Positions 26,053 to 34,158 of a DNA stretch of 64,000 nt are shown piece after piece. The stretch covers positions 372,001 to 436,000 of the forward strand of contig NZ_JAJGSX010000006.1 of NCBI RefSeq assembly GCF_021245725.1, given 5' to 3'. This stretch comes from Pseudonocardia sp. TRM90224 (lineage in GTDB: Bacteria; Actinomycetota; Actinomycetes; Mycobacteriales; Pseudonocardiaceae). Under the pieces are notes generated by a model that was given only the letters and a program-made list of their open reading frames with translations, ran no database searches and had not been told where the DNA came from. Both the position numbers and the translations under genes were made by a program. How positions within the stretch are numbered: position 1 is the stretch's first letter; each line of letters starts with the position of its first letter.

Positions 26053-26826
26053 CTAGTGCTTCACGTGCTGCCCGCCGTCGACGATCAGGTCCTCGCCCGT
26101 GATCAGGTCCGTCGTCAGGAACGCCATGACGGCGCGGGCGACGTCGGCGGGCTCGGCGGTGCGCAGCAGCGGGCTGCGCTTGCGCTGCGCCGCCGCCAGC
26201 TGCTCGTAGCCGTCGGCGCCGAGGCGGTCGGTGTGCCAGCGGGTCTCGACCAGCCCGGGGGAGACGGAGTTGACGCGCACCTGCGGGCCGAGCGCCACGG
26301 CGAGGCCCTTGGTCATGTGCAGCATCGCGGCCTTGCTCACCGAGTAGGCCAGCGACGAGCCGGCCGCGAAGTGACCCGCGACGGAGGCGATGTTGACGAC
26401 GTGGCCCTCCGCCTCGCGCAGCGACGGCGCGAACGCCCGCGCGCAGCGGAAGGCGCCCAGCACGTTGACGCCCAGCAGGTGCTGCCAGACGTCGTCGGTG
26501 AGCGCGTCGATGTCTGCGAACTCGATGAAGCGGGTGACGCCGGCGTTGTTGACCAGGACGTCGGTGCGGCCGTAGCTGCCTTGCACCTGGTCGACCATCG
26601 CCCGCACCGCGGCCTCGTCCGAGACGTCCGCCCGGATCGCCTCGGCGGACGCACCCATCGCGCGGACCGCCTCGGCGGTCGCCTCCGCTTCGTCGGCCGA
26701 GCGCGAGTAGTTGACCACCACCGCCGCGGCGCCCGCCCGGGCGAGCGACTCGCACACCGCCCGCCCGATGCCCGTCCCGCCTCCGGTGACCACCGCAACC
26801 GTGTCCTTGAGTTCCACGACGTGCAC
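26053..26826 (-). CDS. SDR family oxidoreductase
   Basis: Classical short-chain dehydrogenase/reductase of 257 residues, GTG start at 26826. The cofactor loop is VTGGGTGIGRAV, followed by NNAGV, and the catalytic Ser-Tyr-Lys set is intact in NIASVAGHF and AYSVSKAAML. The C-terminal DLITGEDLIVDGGQHVKH is typical of 3-oxoacyl-ACP reductase-like SDRs. The position near RraA, enolase and epimerase genes suggests a dehydrogenase step for a sugar acid or alcohol. It is transcribed away from the dienelactone hydrolase gene, with only 36 bp between starts. Confidence 0.92.
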   Translation of the reverse strand: MHVVELKDTVAVVTGGGTGIGRAVCESLARAGAAAVVVNYSRSADEAEATAEAVRAMGASAEAIRADVSDEAAVRAMVDQVQGSYGRTDVLVNNAGVTRFIEFADIDALTDDVWQHLLGVNVLGAFRCARAFAPSLREAEGHVVNIASVAGHFAAGSSLAYSVSKAAMLHMTKGLAVALGPQVRVNSVSPGLVETRWHTDRLGADGYEQLAAAQRKRSPLLRTAEPADVARAVMAFLTTDLITGEDLIVDGGQHVKH

Positions 26827-26862
26827 CGTAATGGATCTCCCGGAGGGGAGTAGAAACGAAGC

Positions 26863-27603
26863 ATGGCTCGAATCGACGTGCGCGTCCCCACCCCTGACGG
26901 CGAATGCCCGGCCTCACTGCACGTTCCCGACAGCGGCGGCCCCGCGCCTGCCGTGATCATGTTCCCCGACGCCGGCGGGCCTCGGGAGACGTTCAGCGTG
27001 ATGGGCGACCGGCTGGCCGCCATGGGTTACGTGGCGCTGGTGCCGGACCCCTACTACCGGGCGGGCGCGTGGGCCCCGTTCGACCTCGCCACCGTTTTCA
27101 CCGACCCGGACGAGCGGGCACGGTTGACCACGCTCATGCAGACGTTCACGCCCGAGGCGGTCGACCGTGACACGGGCGCGTTCCTCGACTTCCTGGCCGC
27201 CCGCGACGAGGTGACCGGCGAGAAGGTCGGCATCACGGGTTACTGCATGGGCGGGCGGGCCTCCCTCGTCGCCGCCGCCAAGCACCCCGACCGGATCGGG
27301 GGTGCCGCGTCGTTCCACGGTGGCGGGCTCGCCGCGGCCGACGCCCCGGAGACCCCCGCCGCGCTGGCCGACCGGATCCAGGCGAAGCTCTACATCGCGG
27401 CCGCCGAGAACGACGACTCGTTCCCCGCCGACCAGTACGAGCGCCTCGACAAGGCGCTCGAGGCCGCCGGCGTCGACTACACGCTCGTGACGTACCCCGC
27501 GGCGCACGGCTTCGCGGTGCGGGACAACCCCACCCACGACGCCGACGCCGAGGAGCGGCACTGGGCGGCGATGGGCGAGCTGTACGCGGCCACCCTGCGC
27601 TGA
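26863..27603 (+). CDS. Dienelactone hydrolase family protein
   Basis: Alpha/beta hydrolase of the dienelactone hydrolase family, 246 residues. It has the family's Cys nucleophile in GYCMGGRAS (Cys128) instead of Ser, the acid in AENDDSFP and His in YPAAHGFAVRD. N-terminal landmarks are VIMFPDAGGPRETF and ALVPDPYYRAG. Such enzymes cleave lactones in aromatic and sugar-acid degradation, which fits the adjacent catabolic genes. After the coding part the stop codon is embedded in two copies of the 14-bp unit TGACCCTTCTGCGC. Confidence 0.92.
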   Translation: MARIDVRVPTPDGECPASLHVPDSGGPAPAVIMFPDAGGPRETFSVMGDRLAAMGYVALVPDPYYRAGAWAPFDLATVFTDPDERARLTTLMQTFTPEAVDRDTGAFLDFLAARDEVTGEKVGITGYCMGGRASLVAAAKHPDRIGGAASFHGGGLAAADAPETPAALADRIQAKLYIAAAENDDSFPADQYERLDKALEAAGVDYTLVTYPAAHGFAVRDNPTHDADAEERHWAAMGELYAATLR

Positions 27604-27646
27604 CCCTTCTGCGCTGACCCTTCTGCGCTGACCCCGTCCCGAACTT

Positions 27647-27706
27647 CCCCACCGTTTTGCCTACTTGCACACCCGCGGAGGCGTGCAGGTTGGCAAAACG
27701 GTGGGG
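27647..27706. repeat. Palindromic repeat type A, copy 2
   Basis: 24-bp arms (27647-27670, 27683-27706) with the same CCCCACCGTTTTGCC core as the copy at 14336 and two mismatches. The loop is 12 nt and differs from other copies. It lies between the convergent dienelactone hydrolase and membrane-protein genes. Confidence 0.88.
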
Positions 27707-27735
27707 GGATGGTGGGTGGCTGACCGGTTCGTGGG

Positions 27736-28404
27736 TCAGCCGAGCTGCTTGCGGGCCAGGTCGATCGCCGTCTGCGTCCGGTCGTCCAGCGAGCCGGCGC
27801 CGGTCGCCATCAGCTCCACCAGCACCACCCGGCCGTCGGCCATCCCGATCGCGGCGCTCTTGTGGTCGGCGGCCCAGGCCTGCCCGCGATCGCCCAACGC
27901 GACGTCGACGGGGGTGGCGCCGGCGGCCATGCCCTCGTCGGAGAAGTCCTTGAACTGCTCGTCGGCGATCAACGCCGGGGAGGTGACGATGTTGACGTCG
28001 ATGCCGTTCGACTGGTCGACGGCGAGGTAGGCGCAGCCGGTGCTGCCGACGAGGGTGCCGCCGATCGGATCCCGCAACGGCGAGCCCACGGCCGCGGAGA
28101 TCTCGGCGGTCGGCGGGCAGTTCTGCTGCGCCGAGCCGATGATGCCGTCGCCGACGGTCGCGCTGATCCGCTGCGCGGCCTGCACGACGAGGTACGTGGC
28201 AACCCCGCCGCCGACCAGCACCAACCCGACGACGACGAGCACCGCGATCAGGCAGCCCCGGTTGCTGCGCTTGGGCGGTGGTGCCTGGGGCGGGTACTGC
28301 TGTTGTTGGTACTGCTGCTGCGGGGGTCGGGGCGGGTACCAACGGCCGTCGCGAGCCTGCCACCAGCCCGGTCCCGGTGGCTGCGGGTGACTGGGGCCGC
28401 TCAT
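27736..28404 (-). CDS. Membrane-anchored protein with Pro/Gln-rich N-terminus
   Basis: Unrecognised 222-residue protein. The N-terminus has the short motif GPGWWQARDGRWYPP, common in front of actinobacterial membrane proteins (DUF2510-like). Next come a Gln/Pro tract (PPQQQYQQQQYPPQAPPP), a single membrane segment (CLIAVLVVVGLVLVGGGVAT) and an extracytoplasmic domain of about 140 residues with two Cys (QQNCPPTAE and STGCAYLA) that could form a disulfide. The last residues are LDLARKQLG-like helical. The start overlaps the stop of the LuxR-type regulator gene (ATGA), so the two are co-expressed. It may report a signal to, or be controlled with, that regulator. Confidence 0.75.
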   Translation of the reverse strand: MSGPSHPQPPGPGWWQARDGRWYPPRPPQQQYQQQQYPPQAPPPKRSNRGCLIAVLVVVGLVLVGGGVATYLVVQAAQRISATVGDGIIGSAQQNCPPTAEISAAVGSPLRDPIGGTLVGSTGCAYLAVDQSNGIDVNIVTSPALIADEQFKDFSDEGMAAGATPVDVALGDRGQAWAADHKSAAIGMADGRVVLVELMATGAGSLDDRTQTAIDLARKQLG

Positions 28405-31004
28405 CGGAAGAGCTCGCCGAGGCCGCCGCGGTCGGTGACCCCGAGCTTGTGGCAGGCGCGGTAGAGGTGGCCTTCTACTGTGCGGACGGAGAGGGTGAGC
28501 CGCTCGGCGATCTCCCGGTTGGGTAGCCCGGTCGCGGCGAGCGCGGCGACCTCACGTTCCCGGTCGGTGAGGGGGAGCGGCTGGTCGAGCGCCCGCAACG
28601 CGGGGGTCACGGCGCCTTCGCACTCCGCGGCGAGCCGGTGCGCGCGGGTTGCCGCGGCGAGCGCGGATCCGCGCTGCCCGTTGTGGTCGTAGACGGCGGC
28701 CGCCTGTGCGGCGGCATCAGCTGCCAACAGCAACGCGCCCATCGCCTCCAACCGTTCCGCCGCGGCCAGCAGCCCGGTGGCGTCGGACGTGGCGAGCGCC
28801 TCGGCATGCGCGGCCGCCGCGGGTGCTCTCGGCCCGTCGACGAACGTCGCGAGCTCGGCGAGCCGGCCGGCGCCGGTGCGGTCGCCGAAGCAGACCGCGG
28901 TGTGCAGCGCGAGCACCTCGACGGCCGACTGGCCCCTCGAGGCGGCCTCCGCCGCGGCGCAGCGGGCCGTCTCGATCGCAGCGCTCATCCCGCCCTCGCA
29001 GGCAAGCACCCACGCCTCCGACACACGCATCGCCGGCGCGAGCAGCGTCAGGCCGGGGTGCTTCGTCGCCTCCAGCGCGACGAGCGCCTCCCGGGCCGCC
29101 TCCCGCTCCCCGCACGTCGCAAGCACCTGCGGCATTTGCATGAGGCACGCCGCCAGCCAGCCGCCCGCGATGCCGAACGGCGCCAGCGACGCGTGGGCCT
29201 CCTTCAGCCGGCGTCGCGCCGTGCGCACCCGCCCGTGCGTGGTCTCGGCGAAGCCCGCGAGGATGCTGCTGATCGCGGCGGGCAGCGGGGCGTCGCCGAA
29301 GTGCTCCTCGGCGGCCCGCGCGATCGTGAGCGCCTCGTCGACGTACCCGGCGAGCCCGACGCCGTAGGTGTGCCACCCGGCGAGGGTGACGCCGAGCCAT
29401 GCGGCGTCGGCCGCGCGCACCGCGGCGGCGCGGCCGCGCTCCACGACCGGCCCGAGCTGGTCGGCCTTGCCGATCGCGCCGAGCGCGAGCGTCAAACCCC
29501 ACGACGCGAACGCCTCGACGTGGTCGGGGATCCCCGGCGCGGCGAGCACCGCCGACGCTGTTCCGGCCGCCTCGCGGACCCGGCCCTGCGCGGCGTCCAG
29601 GCAGCTGCGCAGCGCGGCGAGCGTCCGGCGCGCCGCCGGGTCCTCGACCTCGGCGTCGGCGGCGTCGAGCACCTCCGCGGCGGCCTCCGGCCGGGCCGAC
29701 ATCCACGCCAGCGATGCAACCTGCAGGATCGCCGCCTCCGCGCGCTCACGGTCGGTACGGGCGTTGGCGACGAGGTCCGCCAGCTCCGCGCGCGCCTCCT
29801 GGCCCACCCCGACGAGGACGGTCGCGAGCGTCAGCCGTGCCTCGAACCCGCCGCCCTGCGCGATCGCGGCACCGGCGAGGCGGGAGGCGAGCGGCGCGTC
29901 GACGAGCGCCGCGGCGCGGTGCGCGCCCGCGGTCAGCAGGTCGGGGTCGAACGACCGGTCCGACTCCATCGTCAGCACGGCGCGGCGCAGCAGGTCGTCG
30001 GCCCGTCGCGCGCCGGTCGCCGCGAGCGCCTCCGCGATCCGCCCGCGCAGCCGCCGGGCCCGCACCTGCCCGCAGCTCGCCCGTTGCACCTCCCCGTACA
30101 GCGGGTGGCCGAGACGGGCCTGCAACCGGCGCCCGTCGAGCGTCACCTCGATCAGGCCGCGAGCCTCGACGGCCTCCACCGCCGCGCCGTCGGTGAGACC
30201 CGTGAGCACGGCGACGCCGAGCGGCTCCCCGAACGCGAGCAGCTCGACGACGTCGCGCTCCTTCGGCGAGAGCGCCCCGATCCGTTCCTGGAGCAGCTCG
30301 GACAGCCCGGACGTCAGCCGCGGCGTCCCCGTCCACTGCCACACACCCTCGACCTCGCGCAGCCGGCCCGCCTCGCGCTCCCCGTCGACGAGGTGGCGCA
30401 GGTAGAGCACGTTCCCCCGGGTGATCGTCCAGAGGCTGCGGACGGCCGCGCCCGTGACGGGCCCGCCGAGCGCGGCTTCCAGCAGCGCGGTGCTGTCGTC
30501 GAGCGTGAGTGCCTGCAGCTCCAGCCGCTCCAGGTGGCCGTCCTTCCACAGCGCGGTCACGGCGTCGGGGGTTGGCTCGCCGGTGCGCAGCGTGACCACG
30601 ACCGTCGCCGCCCTGCGCAGCACGATCTGGTGCACCAGCAGCGCGGACAGCTCGTCGAGCAGGTGCCCGTCGTCGACGCCGAGCATGACGCCCGCGGGGC
30701 CCGCACCCGCGAGCAGCGCCTCGCCGGCCTGCCGGACGAGCTGGGTCGGGTCGGTGCCGATCGACGCGACGACCGGCGCGAACGCGCCGAGCGGGAGCGT
30801 GCGTGCCGAGGCCGAGGCCGCTGCCCAGCGGGTGAGCGCGCCGCGCTGCGCGGCGACGGCGAGCGCCTCCTTGGCGAGGCGAGTCTTCCCGACCCCGGGC
30901 GCACCGGCGAGGACGACCCCGGACGCGGCGCCGCGCCGGCGCCCCAGTGCGTCGACCATGCGCAGCTCATCGCCTCGGCCCGTCAGGGGCCAGCCGTCAG
31001 GCAC
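28401..31004 (-). CDS. LuxR-family ATP-binding regulator (LAL type)
   Basis: Large ATP-binding LuxR-type activator of 867 residues. It has an N-terminal AAA/NACHT-like ATPase (Walker A LAGAPGVGKTRLAKE near residue 33, Walker B-like VMLGVDDGHLLDEL near 106), a long helical repeat middle region rich in Ala and Leu, and a C-terminal HTH: LTDREREVAALAATGLPNRE, then IAERLTLSVRTVEGHLYR. Such LALs are ATP-responsive activators, often of catabolic or secondary metabolite genes. The downstream membrane gene overlaps its stop. The start ATG at 31004 follows a stretch without a strong ribosome binding site. The target genes are not known. Confidence 0.93.
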   Translation of the reverse strand: MPDGWPLTGRGDELRMVDALGRRRGAASGVVLAGAPGVGKTRLAKEALAVAAQRGALTRWAAASASARTLPLGAFAPVVASIGTDPTQLVRQAGEALLAGAGPAGVMLGVDDGHLLDELSALLVHQIVLRRAATVVVTLRTGEPTPDAVTALWKDGHLERLELQALTLDDSTALLEAALGGPVTGAAVRSLWTITRGNVLYLRHLVDGEREAGRLREVEGVWQWTGTPRLTSGLSELLQERIGALSPKERDVVELLAFGEPLGVAVLTGLTDGAAVEAVEARGLIEVTLDGRRLQARLGHPLYGEVQRASCGQVRARRLRGRIAEALAATGARRADDLLRRAVLTMESDRSFDPDLLTAGAHRAAALVDAPLASRLAGAAIAQGGGFEARLTLATVLVGVGQEARAELADLVANARTDRERAEAAILQVASLAWMSARPEAAAEVLDAADAEVEDPAARRTLAALRSCLDAAQGRVREAAGTASAVLAAPGIPDHVEAFASWGLTLALGAIGKADQLGPVVERGRAAAVRAADAAWLGVTLAGWHTYGVGLAGYVDEALTIARAAEEHFGDAPLPAAISSILAGFAETTHGRVRTARRRLKEAHASLAPFGIAGGWLAACLMQMPQVLATCGEREAAREALVALEATKHPGLTLLAPAMRVSEAWVLACEGGMSAAIETARCAAAEAASRGQSAVEVLALHTAVCFGDRTGAGRLAELATFVDGPRAPAAAAHAEALATSDATGLLAAAERLEAMGALLLAADAAAQAAAVYDHNGQRGSALAAATRAHRLAAECEGAVTPALRALDQPLPLTDREREVAALAATGLPNREIAERLTLSVRTVEGHLYRACHKLGVTDRGGLGELFR

Positions 31005-31072
31005 GAGGCGATTTTAGGGACAGGGCAGGGCGTCTGCCAGCGGTGACCCCGAACCGCAACGGCACCGAAGCC

Positions 31073-31132
31073 CCCCACCGTTTTGCCAACTTGCACGGCC
31101 TCCCGGGCATGCAGATTGGCAAAACGGTGGGG
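31073..31132. repeat. Palindromic repeat type A, copy 3
   Basis: 23-bp arms (31073-31095, 31110-31132), core CCCCACCGTTTTGCCAA, two mismatches in the inner part. It lies between two genes on the same strand: upstream of the LuxR-type regulator start and after the 55-residue protein. Confidence 0.88.
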
Positions 31133-31160
31133 AAGTTCGTGGTGGCCCTGGGCGTGCGGG

Positions 31161-31328
31161 TCAGCGGGACTCGGCGGCGCGGGCCTCGAGGCGCGCGGTG
31201 AGGGCGCGGCGGGCGTCTTCGTGGGCGTCCTTGCGGGCGTCGGCGAAGTAGTCGACGGGGTTGCGAAGGATGCGCGCCAGCCTGACTTTCTGGGTGGCGT
31301 CGCCGTTGTGCCGTGTCCCCTTGCTCAC
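31161..31328 (-). CDS. 55-residue basic helical protein
   Basis: Unnamed small protein. GTG at 31328, stop TGA at 31161-31163. The sequence starts VSKGTRHNGDATQKVRLARI and continues with LRNPVDYFADARKDAHEDAR, then RALTARLEARAAESR. It is highly charged, Cys-free and mostly predicted helix. The NPVDYFADAR segment looks conserved in type, but I cannot name a family. The codon third positions are GC-rich as in neighbours, which supports coding. The nearest genes on the same strand are the GAF protein upstream, separated by the MITE, and the LuxR-type regulator downstream, separated by a palindromic repeat. Confidence 0.55.
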   Translation of the reverse strand: MSKGTRHNGDATQKVRLARILRNPVDYFADARKDAHEDARRALTARLEARAAESR

Positions 31329-31347
31329 GAGGCCAGGATACCCAAGC

Positions 31348-31511
31348 TAGGCCGTGTTTAGGAGGTCAGGATCGATGCTCTTCGTGATCCAGATCGCCGC
31401 TGGCAAGGCGCCGCCGCGAGCCGTCGTACTGAGTACCCGGTCGTGGCGGCAACACCGCCAGCGGCGATCTGGGCGCGAAGAGCGCGATCAGGACCTCCTA
31501 AACACGGCCTA
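31348..31511. mobile_element. 160-bp MITE with long terminal inverted repeats
   Basis: The element (31350-31509) begins GGCCGTGTTTAGGAGGTC and ends with its inverted copy. The inverted repeat extends, with a few mismatches, over about 55 bp on each side through GATCGCCGCTGGC. It is flanked by TA direct repeats (31348-31349, 31510-31511), as expected for IS630/Tc1-like or some IS5-family transposition. There is no room for a transposase, so it is non-autonomous. It was inserted within a CTAG at the stop codon of the GAF gene, and the stop is regenerated. Confidence 0.75.
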
Positions 31512-32276
31512 GGTGTTGAGCGCGATGGCGAAGAGGCGGGCGAAGACGCGGACGGCGGCGACGTCGGCCTCCGTGAGGTCGCCGACCTTGAGCCCGTCGA
31601 TGGTGAGGATCCCGAAGGCGCGGGCCTCGGTCGCGACCGGCACCGCGATGAAGGTGCGGTAGGCGTGTCCGCCGGGTTGGAAGCCGGGGAGGTCGCCGTC
31701 CTGGACGTCGGCGCAGAAGAGGTCGTCGCGACGGTCGAGCAGGTCGAGCGCGAAGTCGCCGATGGGCGTCCCGCCGACGAACGTGGAGCGCGGCGCCTCG
31801 GCGCGGCCGTGGAAGCCGGCGGGCACGAGCTGCCGCGGCCGGTCGTCGGTCAGGCGGAAGTAGCAGGCGCGCAGCCGGTCGGCGCCGAGCACCTCGGCGG
31901 TCGCCGCGAGCACCACGACCTTGGCCTGGCCCTGCAGCTCCTGCAGCTCGCGACCGCGGACCCAGCGCCGGCGGTCGCTGATCCGGCCGATGAGGTAGGC
32001 GAGCGGCTCGAGCGCGTCGTCGACGACCAGCTGCACCTTCGCGGCGGCTTCCTCGGCCACCTGCTCCGCGGTCGCCGCCCGCCCGCGCGCCTGCCGCTCG
32101 GCGTGCATCGGCAACCCGACCGCCACGACGGTCAGCACCGCACCCGCCGTCACGCTGCCGGCGAGCAGCCAACCCGACAGGTTGTTGACCAACGCGCTGA
32201 GCACCCATGCCACCGTCGCGGCGCCGATGGCGACGGGCCGGGCCGCCCGTCCGGCCCACGCGGGAAGTGCACTCAT
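31509..32276 (-). CDS. GAF domain-containing membrane protein
   Basis: 255 residues: two membrane segments near the N-terminus (PVAIGAATVAWVLSALVNNL and LLAGSVTAGAVLTVVAVGLP), a short helical linker (AERQARGRAATAEQVAEEAA) and a C-terminal GAF domain with the typical ending YRTFIAVPVATEARAFGILT-IDG followed by TEADVAAVRVFARLFAIAL. No histidine kinase or PP2C output is attached, so it may sense a ligand for a separate partner. The stop TAG combines the TA target duplication with the terminal base of the MITE. Start ATG at 32276. Confidence 0.85.
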   Translation of the reverse strand: MSALPAWAGRAARPVAIGAATVAWVLSALVNNLSGWLLAGSVTAGAVLTVVAVGLPMHAERQARGRAATAEQVAEEAAAKVQLVVDDALEPLAYLIGRISDRRRWVRGRELQELQGQAKVVVLAATAEVLGADRLRACYFRLTDDRPRQLVPAGFHGRAEAPRSTFVGGTPIGDFALDLLDRRDDLFCADVQDGDLPGFQPGGHAYRTFIAVPVATEARAFGILTIDGLKVGDLTEADVAAVRVFARLFAIALNT

Positions 32277-32411
32277 GTCGGCGGGCAGCGTAGCGGCCTA
32301 CCCCGACGGCGAGAGCCGGCCAGGGGTGGGCGTGATGGTGCGACGGAGCCCGGCTCCTGCTGGTGGATGGCCCGGTGAGCGCCCGATGCGCGCAGCACCC
32401 CCGGGTTGGGG

Positions 32412-32470
32412 GAGGGCAGCAAAGCCACTTTCCTGCCCTGTGAGGGCCGGAAAGTGGCTTTCCTGCCCTC
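32412..32470. repeat. Palindromic repeat type C, copy 2
   Basis: 59-bp hairpin (arms 32412-32433 and 32449-32470, one mismatch). It equals the reverse complement of the element at 10058-10116 except for one base (32420). The central block TGCCCTGTGAGGGCC is likewise inverted. It lies between the GAF and SDR genes, both transcribed leftward. Confidence 0.88.
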
Positions 32471-32492
32471 GCGAGAGCGCCGGCTGGTGGGT

Positions 32493-33266
32493 CTAGTAGG
32501 AGCCGACCGCCCCGCCGTCCACGCGCAGCTGGATGCCGGTGATGTAGCCGGCCGGCTCGCCGCACAGGAAGACGGCCGCCGCGCCGAACTCCTCCGGCCG
32601 CCCGTAGCGGCCGATCGGGATCGCCGCCTGCGACTGCGCGCGGACGTCCTCGACGGCCGCTCCGGTCGAGCCGGCGCGGGCGTTGTCGATCTGGGTGAGG
32701 CGGTCGGTGTCGATCTTGCCGGGCAGCACCATGTTGACGGTGACGCCGTCGCCGGCGACCTCCGCGGAGAGCGTCTTGAGATAGCCGGCGAGTGCGGCGC
32801 GGGAAGCGTTGGAACGGGCGAGTCCGGGAATCGGCTGCTGCATCCCGCTCGACCCGACCGCGACGATCCGGCCCCAGCCCCGCTCGCGCATTCCGGGTAG
32901 GTACCGCGCGACCAGATCGATCTGCGTGAGCACGAGGGTTTGCAAGCTCTCAGCGAGCTGACCAGATGTGAGCTCGCCCGCGGTGCCGGGCGGTGGCCCG
33001 CCCGAATTGAGCACGAGCACGTCGACGTGCCCGAACTCCTCGTCGACCGTGTCCAGTGCGGCGGCCGTCGATTCGGGGTCGGTGAGATCGATGGCCACCC
33101 CGATCGATCCGGGGTGCGCCGCCGCGGCGCTCGCGACGATCTCCGTCCGACGCCCGCAAAAAGCCACGCGCGCGCCTTCTGCTGCCAACCCGTCAGCGAT
33201 CGCTCTGCCGAGCCCGCTCGTCGATCCGAGCACCAGCGCGGTGCGTCGAGACAAACCAAGGTCCAT
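32493..33266 (-). CDS. SDR family protein lacking the catalytic Tyr
   Basis: Short-chain dehydrogenase-like protein of 257 residues, ATG at 33266. The cofactor loop LGSTSGLGRAIADGLAAEG and LNSGGPPPG are in place, but where classical enzymes have YxxxK the sequence reads QQPIPGLARSNASRAALAGY. The Tyr position is Ser/Asn and only a Ser precedes it (VGSSGM). A known BKR-like SDR subgroup has this same change, so the protein may be a non-canonical reductase or a non-enzymatic binder. The C-terminus (YITGIQLRVDGGAVGSY) is conserved. It lies 40 bp downstream of the PhzF-type gene on the same strand. Confidence 0.88.
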   Translation of the reverse strand: MDLGLSRRTALVLGSTSGLGRAIADGLAAEGARVAFCGRRTEIVASAAAAHPGSIGVAIDLTDPESTAAALDTVDEEFGHVDVLVLNSGGPPPGTAGELTSGQLAESLQTLVLTQIDLVARYLPGMRERGWGRIVAVGSSGMQQPIPGLARSNASRAALAGYLKTLSAEVAGDGVTVNMVLPGKIDTDRLTQIDNARAGSTGAAVEDVRAQSQAAIPIGRYGRPEEFGAAAVFLCGEPAGYITGIQLRVDGGAVGSY

Positions 33267-33306
33267 GACCGCACACGCTATATCGGTACGACCGGTACGG
33301 CCCGGC

Positions 33307-34158
33307 CTAGATGAGGACATCCCCTGTAACGGACGTGACGGATGCGCCGCCGACCCAGATCGTGCCGTCCTCGTCCTGATCGATCGAAACGCGGCCGTCG
33401 CGACCGATGGCGGTGCCCTGCCGCGCGGTATAGGGAGCGATTGCCCTGCCGGTGGAAAGCAGCCATTGGGCGAGGCCCGCGTTCAGGCTGCCGGTCACCG
33501 GATCCTCGACGGTGCTGCCGGCATTCGGGAAGAAGCCCCGCACCTCGAAAGCGAACGGCGCGCCCGCCGGATGCGGCCCGACGATCCCGACGGATGCGTC
33601 GACGAAACCGGGGGAGACGTCGAGCACCGCCTGCGCGTCCTTCATCAACACCGCGATCCAGCCGGGCCCGTTGTCGGCCCACGTGATGTCCACGACGTCG
33701 GAATCGGGAATGCGGAGGTATTCGACGACGCGGGCGCGCTCGGCTGCGTCGACCGGGCCGGAGCGGATCAGCGGCGGCGCCGCAAAAGCGAGCGCGCCAC
33801 CGTCGGTGCGCACCCGGACGAGCCCGGCCCCGCATTCCTGCACGACATGCTCGCCCTTCGCCCTGCCACCGTTCGTGAGCCACGTGTGCGCGCTGCCCAA
33901 TGTCGGGTGGCCGGCAAAGGGCAGCTCCTCGGCCGGCGTGAAGATGCGGACCCGGTAGTCGGCCTCCGGCGCCGTAGGCGGGAGCAGGAACGTTGTCTCC
34001 GACAGGTTCGTCCAGTTCGCGAACCGCTGCATCTGCTCGGTGGAAAGCCCCTCGCCGTCGAGCACAACGGCGAGCGGGTTGCCCGAATACGGGCCTGAGA
34101 CGAACACGTCGACCTGTGCGAACCGGCGCCGAGTTGCCGGTGAGTTGCCTGCTGTCAT
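33307..34158 (-). CDS. PhzF family isomerase-like protein
   Basis: PhzF/diaminopimelate epimerase-fold protein, 283 residues from the ATG at 34158. N-terminal features are FVSGPYSGNPLAVVLDGEGL, then NLSETTFLLPP with the catalytic Glu of the family, and FTPAEELPFAGHPTLGSAH. The C-terminal half mirrors this with EDPVTGSLNAGLAQWLL. The neighbouring genes are not phenazine genes, so isomerisation of another metabolite is more likely. Third-base GC is a little lower than in the cobalamin genes. It is divergent from the giant gene, with a 294-bp gap. Confidence 0.92.
   Translation of the reverse strand: MTAGNSPATRRRFAQVDVFVSGPYSGNPLAVVLDGEGLSTEQMQRFANWTNLSETTFLLPPTAPEADYRVRIFTPAEELPFAGHPTLGSAHTWLTNGGRAKGEHVVQECGAGLVRVRTDGGALAFAAPPLIRSGPVDAAERARVVEYLRIPDSDVVDITWADNGPGWIAVLMKDAQAVLDVSPGFVDASVGIVGPHPAGAPFAFEVRGFFPNAGSTVEDPVTGSLNAGLAQWLLSTGRAIAPYTARQGTAIGRDGRVSIDQDEDGTIWVGGASVTSVTGDVLI

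Noticed and set aside
27601..27635. TGACCCTTCTGCGC direct repeat after the dienelactone hydrolase gene
   Set aside because: Only two copies of a 14-bp unit, best explained by local slippage at the stop codon. No feature beyond that can be supported.
14336..31132. Palindromes as a CRISPR array
   Set aside because: The elements are single, kilobases apart, palindromic across their whole length and lack regular spacers. No cas gene is present.
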